DNA of 64,000 nt from Agromyces protaetiae (GCF_030866785.1 NZ_CP133018.1:186001-250000); one strand, 5' to 3'. Counted from the first letter of the stretch, positions 1 to 8,069 are shown. A program made the numbers and translations. Notes: a model not told the origin generated them from the letters alone.

Positions 1-42
1 GAGTGCGGCGTCGAGGTCGAGCGCAGCCCTGATGAGACCGAG
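1..42 (-). repeat. Fragment duplicated from the 3' part of the GH15 gene
   Basis: Bases 1-36 match 3039-3074, inside the GH15 gene, with a single mismatch; weaker identity runs to about base 42 and then stops. Read on the minus strand, the fragment encodes LGLIRAALDLDAAL, against LALIRAALDLDAAL in GH15. The sequence to its right is not GH15-like but holds the metQ terminators, so this is not a complete paralogue inside the window. Either a GH15 3' end lies left of the window or a short piece was copied here during rearrangement. Confidence 0.75.
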
Positions 43-51
43 CACGACAGC

Positions 52-77
52 GGGGCGGATGCCGAAGCATCCGCCCC
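52..77 (-). terminator. Hairpin downstream of metQ
   Basis: A 10-bp perfect stem (GGGGCGGATG with CATCCGCCCC) closes a 6-base loop. It lies about 45 bases past the metQ stop in the direction of transcription. There is no clear U-tract, as is common for terminators in GC-rich actinomycetes. Confidence 0.65.
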
Positions 78-85
78 TCTGATCG

Positions 86-107
86 GGTGCCCGCCGAAGC
101 GGGCGCC
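86..107 (-). terminator. First hairpin after metQ
   Basis: GCCCGC-CGAA-GCGGGC, extended by three further pairs including one G-U, begins 14 bases after the metQ stop. It stands in tandem with the 52-77 hairpin; together they probably end the metNIQ transcript. Confidence 0.6.
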
Positions 108-120
108 GCACTGATCCGAC

Positions 121-957
121 TCAGTCGACCGGGACGATGAGTCCGTTCCAGGTCTCGAGGATGTAGTCCTTGGTGCGCTGATCCGTGAGCAGCTCGACGA
201 GCGCCGCGATGCGGGGGTCGTCCTCGAGCTCGGGCGTCGTCGCGAGGATGTTGTAGTAGTTGCTGTCGGTGCCCTCGATGAGGATCGCCTGGTCCTCGCT
301 GAGGCCGGCCGGGATCGCGAAGGCGGCCGTGACGAACACCGCGTCGTTGTCGGGCAGCGCGAGCGCGAGGCTCGCGTTCTCGATCTCGGTGAACTGCAGG
401 TTCAGCGGGTTGTCGGTGATGCCGTCGAGGTTGGTCGCGCCGTCCTCGATCTCGATGATGCCCTCCGACGCGAGCAGGCCGAGCGCGCGGCCCTCGTTCG
501 TCGGGTCGTTCGGGATCGCGACGGTGTCGCCCTCGGCGAGGTCGTCGAGGCTCGTGAGCTCCTCGCTGTAGAACGCGGCGGCGGGCAGGTAGATCTCGCC
601 GGCCGACACGAGCTCGCCACCGGCCTGCTCGTTGTACGTCTCGAGGAAGGTCGTGTTCTGGAACAGGTTCGCGTCGGTCGAGCCGTCGGTGAGCGCCGGG
701 TTCGGCGTGTTGTAGTCGGTGAACTCGACGTACTCGATCTCGAGGCCGGCCTCCTCGGCCAGGTTGTCGTTCACCCACTTCAGCAGGTCGCCGGCGGGCG
801 TCGGCAGCGCGCCGACCTTGATGGTGCCGAGGCTGTCGGACGAGCCTTCGGTCGCCGGCTCGTCGGACGCGCCCGAGCAGGCGGCGAGGCCGACGGTGAG
901 GGCGGCGACGGCGGCGACGGCGAGGCCGCGTCGCGCGAAGGTGCGGGTGAGCTGCAT
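121..957 (-). CDS. metQ: MetQ/NlpA-family methionine-binding lipoprotein
   Basis: This is the substrate-binding lipoprotein of a methionine ABC importer, 278 residues, the usual family length. The N-terminus has an Arg-rich stretch, a hydrophobic core and a lipobox ending VGLAAC (Cys about 27). The NlpA motif appears as DANLFQNTTFLE (about 95-106), where classical members have HxxxFQH-like residues. A strong ribosome site (AGAGGAG) precedes the ATG. The gene is last in metN-metI-metQ order, separated from metI by 94 bases that hold a small hairpin. D- versus L-methionine specificity cannot be read from the sequence. Confidence 0.9.
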   Translation of the reverse strand: MQLTRTFARRGLAVAAVAALTVGLAACSGASDEPATEGSSDSLGTIKVGALPTPAGDLLKWVNDNLAEEAGLEIEYVEFTDYNTPNPALTDGSTDANLFQNTTFLETYNEQAGGELVSAGEIYLPAAAFYSEELTSLDDLAEGDTVAIPNDPTNEGRALGLLASEGIIEIEDGATNLDGITDNPLNLQFTEIENASLALALPDNDAVFVTAAFAIPAGLSEDQAILIEGTDSNYYNILATTPELEDDPRIAALVELLTDQRTKDYILETWNGLIVPVD

Positions 958-1008
958 GGTGACTCCTCTGGATGGGTGCGGTGCGTAGGGTGCGGTTCGG
1001 GTCGAGAC

Positions 1009-1053
1009 GGATGCCTCGGTGCCGGCGTCTGGTGCGGCGCCGGCGGATGCCTC
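1009..1053. repeat. GGATGCCTC direct repeats around an intercistronic hairpin
   Basis: In the metI-metQ gap the word GGATGCCTC occurs at 1009-1017 and 1045-1053. Between them is a 7-bp stem, GCCGGCG (1021-1027) with CGCCGGC (1038-1044), and a 10-base loop. The hairpin could stabilise or attenuate the mRNA ahead of the binding-protein gene. Confidence 0.5.
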
Positions 1054-1807
1054 AGGCGGTGCGTTCGGCCTCGTCGATCTCGAGTGCCAGCCGGCGGTCG
1101 CGGCCGCTCGTGTGGTCGAGTCGGCGCGCGAGCAGGTTCGCGGCCGCCTGCACCACCTGGACGATGGCGAACAGGACGACGATCACCGCCGCGATGTGGA
1201 TCCAGCTGTACCGCTGGAACCCGTAGGTCAGCGCGACGTTGCCGAGGCCGCCGCCGCCGACGACGCCCACCATCGCGGAGAAATTGATGATCGAGGTGAT
1301 GGTCGTCGCGGTGCCGAGCACGATCGACGGGGCCGCCTGGGGCAGGATCACCCGCCGGATGAGCAGCCACCGCGACGCGCCGAGCGACTCGGCCGCCTCG
1401 AAGAGCCCGCCGTCGACCTCCTTGATCGCGATCTCGACGACGCGTGCGAAGAACGGGATCGCGATGATCGTGAGCGGCACGATCGCGGGCCCCGTGCCGA
1501 TGAACGAGCCGATCAGCCACCTCGTCACGGGGATGAGCGCGATCATGAGCACGATGAACGGCACCGAGCGGCCGAGGTTCACGATGAACCCGAGCACGCG
1601 GTTGATCGTCACGCCCAGTGCGCGCGAGCCGAAGGGCGCCTCGAGGAACCGGCCGCGCTCGGTGCCGACGAGGACGATGCCGAGCGGCAGTCCGATGAGC
1701 ACGGTGAACAGCAGCGCGACGCCCGTCATCCACAGGGTCTCGAGCGTGCCCTTCAGCATGACCTCGGCGAGGTCGGACCAGAAGGTGGGGGAGTTGACGT
1801 CGATCAC
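1052..1807 (-). CDS. metI: Methionine ABC transporter permease MetI
   Basis: A 251-residue inner-membrane permease with five or six predicted hydrophobic segments. The ABC-contact EAA loop is visible as EAAESLGASRWLLIRRVILP (about 138-157). The product forms the channel that MetN energises and MetQ feeds. ATG overlaps the metN stop by four bases (ATGA), indicating translational coupling. Length and EAA position are normal for the MetI family. The C-terminal tail (LEIDEAERTA) is charged and of no known function. Confidence 0.92.
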   Translation of the reverse strand: MIDVNSPTFWSDLAEVMLKGTLETLWMTGVALLFTVLIGLPLGIVLVGTERGRFLEAPFGSRALGVTINRVLGFIVNLGRSVPFIVLMIALIPVTRWLIGSFIGTGPAIVPLTIIAIPFFARVVEIAIKEVDGGLFEAAESLGASRWLLIRRVILPQAAPSIVLGTATTITSIINFSAMVGVVGGGGLGNVALTYGFQRYSWIHIAAVIVVLFAIVQVVQAAANLLARRLDHTSGRDRRLALEIDEAERTA

Positions 1808-2784
1808 GGCGCGCTCACCACGTCCACGCTCACGCCGCGCGCGCTGAGGAAGCGCTCGGCGCGGTCGACGTCGTCGGTGCCGCCGGGGATCGCGAGGCGC
1901 GTGCGCCCGGCCTGCTCGCCGGCGATCGTCGTGATCGTCGCACCGAGGATCGAGACGTCGAGCTCGAGGTCGCGGGCGAGCATGGCGATCGTCGGCCGCT
2001 CCGCCTCGCCGCCCGCGAACGTGAGGTCGAGCACGCCGTACCCGGGCAGTTCGGGCACCTCGCCGAGCGGGAACAGGTCGTGCGCGAGCCGGCTCCCGGG
2101 CGTGCGCACGAGGTCGAGCAGCGGACCCTGCTCGATGACGCGCCCATGCTCGAGCAGCGCGGCGCTGTCGCAGATCTGCTTCACGACGTCCATCTCGTGC
2201 GTGATGAGGAGCACGGTGAGTCCGAGCTCGGTCGAGAGCTGCCGGATGAGCGCGAGGATCTGGCGCGTCGTGTCGGGGTCGAGCGCGCTAGTCGCCTCGT
2301 CGGAGAGCAGCACGTCGGGCTTGGACGCGAGGGCGCGGGCGATGCCCACGCGCTGCCGCTGTCCGCCTGACAGCTCGGCGGGGAACGCCTCAGCGCGGTG
2401 CGCGAGTCCCACGAGATCGAGCATCTCGAGGGCGACCGCGCGTTTCGCGGAGCGGGTCGTGCGACCGGATGCCTCGAGTGCGAACTCGACGTTCTGCGAC
2501 ACCGTGCGGTTGGCGACGAGGTTGAAGTGCTGGAACACCATGCCGATGCGGTGGCGGGACTCGCGCAGGGCGCGGCCCTCGAGCGCGCTGATCTCGACGC
2601 CGTCGACGGTGACCGTGCCGCGGTCGGGCCGCTCGAGCGCGTTGACGGTGCGCAGCAGCGTCGACTTCCCTGCGCCGGACTGGCCGACGACGCCGAAGAT
2701 CTGGCCGCGGGCGACCTCGATCGACACGTCGTCCAGCGCACGCACGCTGCCGTACGTGCGCGTGACACGGTCGATGGTGATCAT
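1804..2784 (-). CDS. metN: Methionine ABC transporter ATPase MetN with NIL domain
   Basis: This ATPase subunit has 326 residues. It shows Walker A GQSGAGKST (about 34-42), Q-loop VFQHFNL, signature LSGGQRQRVGIARAL, Walker B VLLSDEATSALDP and H-loop LLITHEMD. The last 80 or so residues form a ferredoxin-like NIL domain, which in characterised MetN proteins binds methionine and inhibits transport when the internal pool is high. It is the first gene of metNIQ. The leader upstream carries a 15-bp direct repeat. No SAM riboswitch fold was recognised there. Confidence 0.93.
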   Translation of the reverse strand: MITIDRVTRTYGSVRALDDVSIEVARGQIFGVVGQSGAGKSTLLRTVNALERPDRGTVTVDGVEISALEGRALRESRHRIGMVFQHFNLVANRTVSQNVEFALEASGRTTRSAKRAVALEMLDLVGLAHRAEAFPAELSGGQRQRVGIARALASKPDVLLSDEATSALDPDTTRQILALIRQLSTELGLTVLLITHEMDVVKQICDSAALLEHGRVIEQGPLLDLVRTPGSRLAHDLFPLGEVPELPGYGVLDLTFAGGEAERPTIAMLARDLELDVSILGATITTIAGEQAGRTRLAIPGGTDDVDRAERFLSARGVSVDVVSAP

Positions 2785-2871
2785 GGAGCCTCCGGGGGCG
2801 GGCGGTGGGACGGCGCGCTCCCTTGCGGCTTCGTTCTATTCGACCCGATGGTGACGCGGACGTGTCGCCAT

Positions 2872-2910
2872 GTGACGAATCATGACTCGGCGGGCGTGAC
2901 GAATCATGAC
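2872..2910 (-). promoter_or_regulatory. Direct-repeat operator candidate upstream of metN
   Basis: The 15-mer GTGACGAATCATGAC occurs exactly twice, at 2872-2886 and 2896-2910, start to start 24 bases, a little over two helical turns. The second copy overlaps the GH15 stop codon. The pair sits about 90-125 bases before metN, a plausible binding place for a methionine/sulfur regulator or other dimeric protein. No -10 element is certain, so promoter position is inference. Confidence 0.5.
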
Positions 2911-4832
2911 GGCGGCGCGGGCGCGGGCGGCGCGGCGCGCGGGGCGCGCGGCGCGCCTCCGGTGGCCTCGGCCGCGTGCCGGACGGCTCGCGCGAAACGT
3001 TGGACGTCGGCGGTCATCGGATGCCTCGCCCGCTCGTCGAGTGCGGCGTCGAGGTCGAGCGCGGCCCTGATGAGCGCGAGATGGGTGAACGCCTGCGGGA
3101 AGTTGCCGAGCTGGAGGCCGTTCGGGTTGATCTCCTCGGCGTACAGGCCGACGTGGTTGCCGTACGTCAGCATCTTCTCGAACGCGTACTCGGCCTCGTT
3201 GAGGCGGCCGGCATCCGTGAGTGCCATCACATAGAAGAAGGTGCACAGCGAGAACGTGCCCTCCTCGCCCGGGAGCCCGTCGGGCGACGCCGACGGGTTG
3301 TAACGGTACACGAGGCTGTCGGTCACGAGCTCCTCGGCGATCGCCTCGAGCGTCGAGACCCACATGGGGTCGTGCGGCGAGATCATGCCGACCAGCGGCA
3401 TGAGCAGCGTGATCGCGTCGACGACCTCGGTGTCGGGGTGCTGCGTGAACGCCCGGCGCTTCGGGTTCCAGCACTGCGTGAACACCTGCTCGTAGATGGC
3501 GTCGCGGGTTTCCATCCATCGCTCGAGCGGCGCGGGCCGGCCGCGCTCGCGCGCCATGCGGATCGCCCGGTCGAACGCGACCCAGCACATGATGCGGCCG
3601 TAGGTGAACGCCTTGCGGCCCCCTCGGGTCTCCCAGACGCCTTCGTCCGGCTGATCCCAGTGATCGGCGAGCCAGTCGAGGATGCCGAGCAGCTGGGTCC
3701 AGCCCGGGTGGCCGAGCGGCACCACGTGGTCGACGATGGCGATCGCATCCATTGCCTCGCCGTAGATGTCGAGCTGCAACTGATCTGCGGCGCCGTTGCC
3801 GACGTGCACCGGGCGGGACCCCGCGTATCCTTCGAAGTCGTCGAGCGTGAGCTCCTCGAGGTCGGACGACCCGTCGATGCGGTACATGATCTTCAGCGGC
3901 CCGGAGGCGTCGCCGGCCTGTTCGACGACCCGGTCGCCGATCCACCGCGTGAAGGCGACGGCCTCCTCGACGTACCCCAGCGCGAGCAGCGAGTAGACCG
4001 AGAACGACGAGTCGCGGATCCACGTGAACCGGTAGTCCCAGTTGCGCACGCCGCCGAGCTGCTCGGGGAGCGCGGCGGTCGGTGCCGCGACGAGCGCGCC
4101 GCTCGGCGCATACTGCAGGAGCTTCAGCACCATGGCCGACCGCTCGACGGCCTCGCGCCAGCGCCCGCGGTACGTGCCGCGGGCCAGCCACTCCCGCCAG
4201 AACGCGACCGTCTCGGCGAACCTCGCCGAACCCTCGCGCTCGTCGAGCTCACGCGGGGCGCCGGCCGGCTCCGTCTCGAACGCGAACCGCCGGATCTCGC
4301 CGGCGGACATGGTGATGGTCTCGTCGACGTCGTCGCCGTCGAGGGTGTCGGGTCGGAGCCCGTGCAGGGCGGCGTGCATGTCGCCGGCCTCGAACCGCAC
4401 GCCGTGCCCGGTGAGCGTCGCGGTGTGCGGTCGGCGGCCGTAGTCGAACCGTGGGCGGCACTCGACCCGGAAGGTCAGCTGGCCGCGCACGACGCGGATG
4501 CCCCGCGCGATCACCCGATTCGGTGTCGCGACGGTGGGGTCGTCGGCGACGGGCATGAAGTCGATCACCTCGCCGACGCCGTCGGTGCTCATGAACCGGG
4601 TGATGAGCACGGCCGTGTCGGGGAAGTACATCTGCTTCACACGCAGGTCGTCGCCGACGGCACGGACGCGGAAGTACCCGCCTTTCTCGCGGTCCAGGAG
4701 CGACGCGAAGATCGAGGGTGAGTCGAAGCGCGGGGCGCAGAACCAGTCGATCGTGGCATCGGTGGAGACGAGGGCGATCGACTGCAGATCGCCGATCATG
4801 CCGTGGTCGGCGATCTCGGGGAAGTCCTCCAT
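2904..4832 (-). CDS. Glycoside hydrolase family 15 protein (glucoamylase/trehalase-like)
   Basis: A 642-residue cytosolic protein with the two-part architecture of bacterial GH15 enzymes. An N-terminal beta-sandwich begins with the family-typical IADHGMIGDLQSIALVSTDA, followed by an (alpha/alpha)6 barrel with GGVRNWDYRFTWIRDSSFS (about 265-283). No signal peptide. Actinobacterial members of this length include alpha,alpha-trehalases and glucoamylases, and the sequence alone does not decide between them. The last 20 residues are an Ala/Pro-rich tail. It follows the MFS gene by 40 bases and is probably co-transcribed with it. Part of its 3' region is duplicated at the left edge of the window. 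Confidence 0.85.
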   Translation of the reverse strand: MEDFPEIADHGMIGDLQSIALVSTDATIDWFCAPRFDSPSIFASLLDREKGGYFRVRAVGDDLRVKQMYFPDTAVLITRFMSTDGVGEVIDFMPVADDPTVATPNRVIARGIRVVRGQLTFRVECRPRFDYGRRPHTATLTGHGVRFEAGDMHAALHGLRPDTLDGDDVDETITMSAGEIRRFAFETEPAGAPRELDEREGSARFAETVAFWREWLARGTYRGRWREAVERSAMVLKLLQYAPSGALVAAPTAALPEQLGGVRNWDYRFTWIRDSSFSVYSLLALGYVEEAVAFTRWIGDRVVEQAGDASGPLKIMYRIDGSSDLEELTLDDFEGYAGSRPVHVGNGAADQLQLDIYGEAMDAIAIVDHVVPLGHPGWTQLLGILDWLADHWDQPDEGVWETRGGRKAFTYGRIMCWVAFDRAIRMARERGRPAPLERWMETRDAIYEQVFTQCWNPKRRAFTQHPDTEVVDAITLLMPLVGMISPHDPMWVSTLEAIAEELVTDSLVYRYNPSASPDGLPGEEGTFSLCTFFYVMALTDAGRLNEAEYAFEKMLTYGNHVGLYAEEINPNGLQLGNFPQAFTHLALIRAALDLDAALDERARHPMTADVQRFARAVRHAAEATGGAPRAPRAAPPAPAPPS

Positions 4833-4872
4833 GGTGCGTGCCTTTCGTCGCTGCAGCGTCCCCGCCGCGGGT

Positions 4873-6267
4873 TCATTTCGTGGTCACACCGACCTTCCGC
4901 GGCAGGAAGACGGCGGCGATGAGGCCGATCACGCTGATCGCGGCGAGCCAGACCATGGCGTCGCCGTACGCGCGTGCGCCGTCGGCGATGTTGGCGACGA
5001 GGATGGTGCCCGCGATCGCCATGCCGAGCGAGGAGCCGAGATTGGAGACGCTCCGTGACAGGCCGGAGATCTCGCCCTGGAGTCGCTCGGGGAACGCCGA
5101 CTGCACGACGTTGACCGACGGCGTCAGCATCAAGCCGATGCCGGAGCCGAGAAGGAACAGCCCAGGGGCGAACGACCACGCCGACGTGCTGACGGTGGCG
5201 AGCCAGAGCAGCACACCCACGCCCGCGACGGTGATGAGGAATCCCGCGAGGATGAGTGTGCGTTGCGCGAACGAGCGCGCCAGCCGCCCTGCGGCCACCG
5301 AGGTCAGGAGCAGGCCGACCGTCGCCGCGGTGAAGATCACCCCGGTCTCGATCGCGTTGTAGCCGCGTACCACCTGCAGATAGGCGGACACCACGAACGA
5401 GGAGCCCATCAGCACGAGCCATTGCACGTTCTGCGTCACGAGCGCGACGTTCGACGTGCGATTGCGGAACAGCTCGAGCGAGAGCAGCGCCTCTTTGCCC
5501 CGCCGCTGCCGCCGGCCCACCCACCAGAAGAACACCGCGAGCAGCGCCGCACCGCCGACGAGCCCGATGATCATGAGCGTCAGGCTGTTGTCCGCAGCGA
5601 GGATGCCGAGCACGAGCACGATGAGCCCCGCGGCCGAGAGCACGGCGCCGACGGTGTCGAACGGTCGCTTCGGGTCCGCGGGGATGGGGTCGTCGAGGTT
5701 GCGGCTGAGCAGCAGGATCACCACGATGATGAGCGCCTGGAACACGAACGCGGCCCGCCAGCTGATGCCGGTCGCGATCAGGCCGCCGATGAGCGGGCCC
5801 GCCGCCGCGCCCACGCCGCCCATGCCGCTGATGATGCCGAACGCCAGCGCTCGGGTCGGGATGTCGGGCAGCAGGACCGTGGTGAGGATGTAGACGGGAG
5901 GGATGAGCAGGGCGGTGCCGATGCCCTCGAGAATCGAGTTGCCGACGATGAGCACCCCGAGACCCGGGGCTGCCGCGCTCACGAGCGCGCCGACGCCGTA
6001 GACGGCGAGGCCGAGCATGAAGAGGCGTTTGCGGCCGAACAGGTCGGTGAGCTTGCCGGCCGGGATCATGAGTGCGGCCATGGTGAGCAGGAAGAGCGTG
6101 ATGCTGACCTGGATGCCCTGGACCGTCGTGTTCAGATCACGACTCATGTCGTTGATCATCACGTTCATGTTCGAGCCGGCGAAGCTGCAGATGAACTGGG
6201 CGAGTGCGAGCGGAGCGATGACGCGGCGGAGCTGTGTGCGTGACGAGCTGGGTGCGGCTGCGGTCAT
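4873..6267 (-). CDS. MFS transporter, drug:H+ antiporter type (DHA2/EmrB-QacA-like)
   Basis: A 464-residue polytopic membrane protein. After MTAAAPSSSRTQ come strings of hydrophobic helices, with the MFS loop motif GKLTDLFGRKRLFMLGL between helices 2 and 3, and GGVGAAAGPLIGG, the antiporter-type motif C, in helix 5. It is likely an exporter of small toxic compounds; the substrate is unknown. ATG at 6267 is preferred because it directly precedes the conserved part and has a GGGGG ribosome site; longer in-frame readings to 6759 run into non-conserved sequence. GH15 follows on the same strand. Confidence 0.85.
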   Translation of the reverse strand: MTAAAPSSSRTQLRRVIAPLALAQFICSFAGSNMNVMINDMSRDLNTTVQGIQVSITLFLLTMAALMIPAGKLTDLFGRKRLFMLGLAVYGVGALVSAAAPGLGVLIVGNSILEGIGTALLIPPVYILTTVLLPDIPTRALAFGIISGMGGVGAAAGPLIGGLIATGISWRAAFVFQALIIVVILLLSRNLDDPIPADPKRPFDTVGAVLSAAGLIVLVLGILAADNSLTLMIIGLVGGAALLAVFFWWVGRRQRRGKEALLSLELFRNRTSNVALVTQNVQWLVLMGSSFVVSAYLQVVRGYNAIETGVIFTAATVGLLLTSVAAGRLARSFAQRTLILAGFLITVAGVGVLLWLATVSTSAWSFAPGLFLLGSGIGLMLTPSVNVVQSAFPERLQGEISGLSRSVSNLGSSLGMAIAGTILVANIADGARAYGDAMVWLAAISVIGLIAAVFLPRKVGVTTK

Positions 6268-6411
6268 GACGACCCCCGATGCCGGGACCCTCCCGACAGC
6301 ACCCAACGGTAGTCCCGCAGCAGGCGCGGCGAAAGAGTGAGATCGACTCGATTTCCTGCGCAGGCGCTCGAATGGATCGTCGAAAGACCGAACGCTCGGT
6401 AGCCTTTCCGC

Positions 6412-6696
6412 ATGCCTCGCACTCCCAGACCCTCGCCTGCGGCCCTCGCGCCGGGTTGGCCGACCACTCCGTCGAAGGATGCGGCCGGCGAGGCGGCGAG
6501 GCAGTTCGCGGTGCGTCTTCGCGAGGCGGTCGACGCGAAGGCCGATGGGAGCGTCCGAAAGGTCGCGCGCGTGGCGGGGCTCAGCCATGCCACGCTGCTC
6601 GCCATCCTGGGCGGGGCGACCTGGGCCGATCTCTACACCGTCGCGAAGCTCGAGGTCGCGCTCGGCGAGGCGCTCTGGCGCGGTCCTGTGCGCTGA
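6412..6696 (+). CDS. Small helix-turn-helix protein, copy 1
   Basis: A 94-residue protein. The C-terminal two thirds form an XRE-like HTH: RLREAVDAKADGSVRKVARVAGLSHATLLAILGG, then a conserved tail DLYTVAKLEVALGEALW. It is clearly paralogous to the next gene. The N-terminus is Pro-rich and variable. The ATG has no ribosome site, but TAGCCT (6400-6405) lies six bases upstream, as expected for a leaderless transcript. Divergent from the MFS gene. It probably binds DNA; the target is unknown. Confidence 0.7.
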   Translation: MPRTPRPSPAALAPGWPTTPSKDAAGEAARQFAVRLREAVDAKADGSVRKVARVAGLSHATLLAILGGATWADLYTVAKLEVALGEALWRGPVR

Positions 6697-6735
6697 GCTC
6701 CCCGAGCGGTGCCGGCTCGGCATAGAGTATCTGTC

Positions 6736-6984
6736 ATGTCCGGTCAAGAAAGTGACCACATGGTCGATGCCCGCATCGCCGAGTTCCGGCGGAACGTCAC
6801 GGCCGCGCTCGCAGGCAGGCCGATCTCAGAGGTCGCCGCGAATGCCGGTCTCCATCCAGATGAGGTGATCGAGCTCATCTCCGGCGGGCCGGCCGCCGAT
6901 CTCTTCGTCCTCGCGCGCCTCGAGGCCACACTCGGCGTCGCCCTCTGGCCGCGGCCGGGTGCACCTGGGGGCAGCACCAGGTAG
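6736..6984 (+). CDS. Small helix-turn-helix protein, copy 2
   Basis: An 82-residue paralogue of the preceding protein: FRRNVTAALAGRPISEVAANAGLHPDEVIELISGG followed by DLFVLARLEATLGVALWP. Both share the HTH core, a Gly-Gly turn and an ALE-x-LG-x-ALW tail, so they arose by tandem duplication. The start chosen (MSGQESDH) has TAGAGT (6723-6728) seven bases upstream and no ribosome site, again a leaderless arrangement. ATG at 6760 is an alternative. It lies just before the toxin-antitoxin pair but is not obviously part of that operon. Confidence 0.65.
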   Translation: MSGQESDHMVDARIAEFRRNVTAALAGRPISEVAANAGLHPDEVIELISGGPAADLFVLARLEATLGVALWPRPGAPGGSTR

Positions 6985-7008
6985 ACGTAGTCTTCATGAC
7001 TTAGTCAT
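6983..7008 (+). promoter_or_regulatory. Twin-palindrome operator of the phd-vapC pair
   Basis: Two adjacent palindromes, AGAC-GTA-GTCT (6983-6993) and ATGACT-T-AGTCAT (6996-7008), share the core TAGTC 14 bases apart. They sit 25-50 bases before the antitoxin start and overlap a TAGTCT -10 candidate (6988-6993). Type II antitoxins commonly repress their own operon through such paired sites; assignment here is inference from position and symmetry. Confidence 0.65.
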
Positions 7009-7032
7009 CTCGCCTGACGTTCGGGAGGACGC

Positions 7033-7275
7033 GTGAAGACCGTGAATGTGCACGAGGCGAAGACGCACTTGTCTCGCCTGATCGCCGAGACCGCCGAGGG
7101 GGACACCATCGTCATCGCCCGCGCGGGCAAGCCGGTTGCCAAGCTCAGTCCGATCGACGCGGTCGAACGACCGGTCTCGAGGATCGGGTTCATGCGTGGA
7201 GCCGGGATTGTGCCCGACGACTTCGATCGCATCGATGAAGAGGAGATCCGCGTGGCATTCGAGGGCGGCGCATGA
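7033..7275 (+). CDS. Phd/YefM-family antitoxin
   Basis: An 80-residue antitoxin of the prevent-host-death fold. It starts MKTVNVHEAKTHLSRLIAETAEGD, then TIVIARAGKPVAKLSPID, the classic Phd/VapB-like DNA-binding half. The acidic C-terminus (DDFDRIDEEEIRVAFEGG) is the expected toxin-binding tail. GTG start with an excellent GGGAGG site five bases upstream. The stop overlaps the toxin start by four bases, keeping antitoxin and toxin translation coupled. Twin palindromes upstream suggest autoregulation. Confidence 0.9.
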   Translation: MKTVNVHEAKTHLSRLIAETAEGDTIVIARAGKPVAKLSPIDAVERPVSRIGFMRGAGIVPDDFDRIDEEEIRVAFEGGA

Positions 7276-7658
7276 TCTTCCTGCTCGACACGCAGCTGCT
7301 GCTCTGGGCTGCGCTCGATGACCCGAGGCTGAGCCGCGAGGCGCGTCGGCTGATCGGCGACCGCGCACACGAGCTGACGTTCAGCGCGGCGAGCGTCTGG
7401 GAGGTCGGCATCAAGGCGGCGAAGGGGCGCGCGGACTACCAGATCAGCCCGCGGGTGTTCCGAAGGTCGCTCCTCGAGAACGGCTACGACGAACTGGCGA
7501 TCTCGGGGCTGCATGGCATCGAGGCGGGCGCGCTGCCATCCGTGCACCGCGATCCATTCGACCGGATGCTCATCGCGCAGGCGCGTGTCGAGGGTATCCC
7601 GCTGCTCACGGCCGATGAGCGGCTCGCGGCATACGGCGAGCCCGTCATCGTCGTCTAG
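7272..7658 (+). CDS. vapC: PIN-domain toxin (VapC-type ribonuclease)
   Basis: A 128-residue PIN-domain protein. Conserved acidic residues are visible in FLLDTQLLLWA (Asp about 6), SAASVWEVGIK (Glu about 43), and HRDPFDRMLIAQA (Asp about 95 and 98), with a final LLTADERLAAYG. These place metal-binding carboxylates of an Mg-dependent RNase. Paired with the Phd-type antitoxin upstream. The RNA target cannot be predicted. Confidence 0.92.
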   Translation: MIFLLDTQLLLWAALDDPRLSREARRLIGDRAHELTFSAASVWEVGIKAAKGRADYQISPRVFRRSLLENGYDELAISGLHGIEAGALPSVHRDPFDRMLIAQARVEGIPLLTADERLAAYGEPVIVV

Positions 7659-7685
7659 GGCGGGTGCCGGCCCCGAGACCCCTGG

Positions 7686-8069
7686 TCAGGCGGTGTCGGC
7701 CGGCGCGAGCCGGAACGTCGTCTCCACGACCGAGGGGCCCACCACGGTCTGCACGACCGAGGCCGGATGCCGCCGGTACTTCTCCTGGTACGCGGCATCG
7801 AGGGCCGCGTGCGAATCGGGCTCGGCATCGACGAACGCGACATCGCGCTCGACGCCGCCCGCGCGCACCCGGCCGGTGCGGCTCGCCTTGGCCCGCCGGA
7901 ACCAGCCGTTCTCGGGACCGTACGCCGACCGCACGTACAGGTCGTCCCCGGATCGCACCACCCAGATGGTCACGTACGGGCGGAGCGAGCCGTCTGGTCG
8001 GTACGACGCGACCTGAAGTTCCTCGGCCTCGCCGATGCGCTGCAGCTCATCGTCGGTCCACGCGCTCAT
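7686..8069 (-). CDS. DUF2255 family protein
   Basis: A 127-residue protein: MSAWTDDELQRIGEAEELQVASYRPDG, then PYVTIWVVRSGDDLYVRSAYGPENGWFRRA, matching the compact split-barrel (FMN-binding-like) DUF2255 family as I know it. No signal peptide or membrane segment. A GAGGTG ribosome site precedes the ATG. The biochemical role of the family is not established; nitroreductase-like flavin or F420 binding is only a structural guess. Divergent from the alpha/beta hydrolase. Confidence 0.8.
   Translation of the reverse strand: MSAWTDDELQRIGEAEELQVASYRPDGSLRPYVTIWVVRSGDDLYVRSAYGPENGWFRRAKASRTGRVRAGGVERDVAFVDAEPDSHAALDAAYQEKYRRHPASVVQTVVGPSVVETTFRLAPADTA

Noticed and set aside
1019-2854. 611-codon open frame on the plus strand across metI/metN
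   Set aside because: Antisense to clear ABC transporter genes; low-complexity Arg/Asp/Glu protein without motif.
2785-2903. SAM riboswitch upstream of metN
   Set aside because: The 119-base leader shows no recognisable SAM-I or SAM-IV core; only direct repeats are seen.
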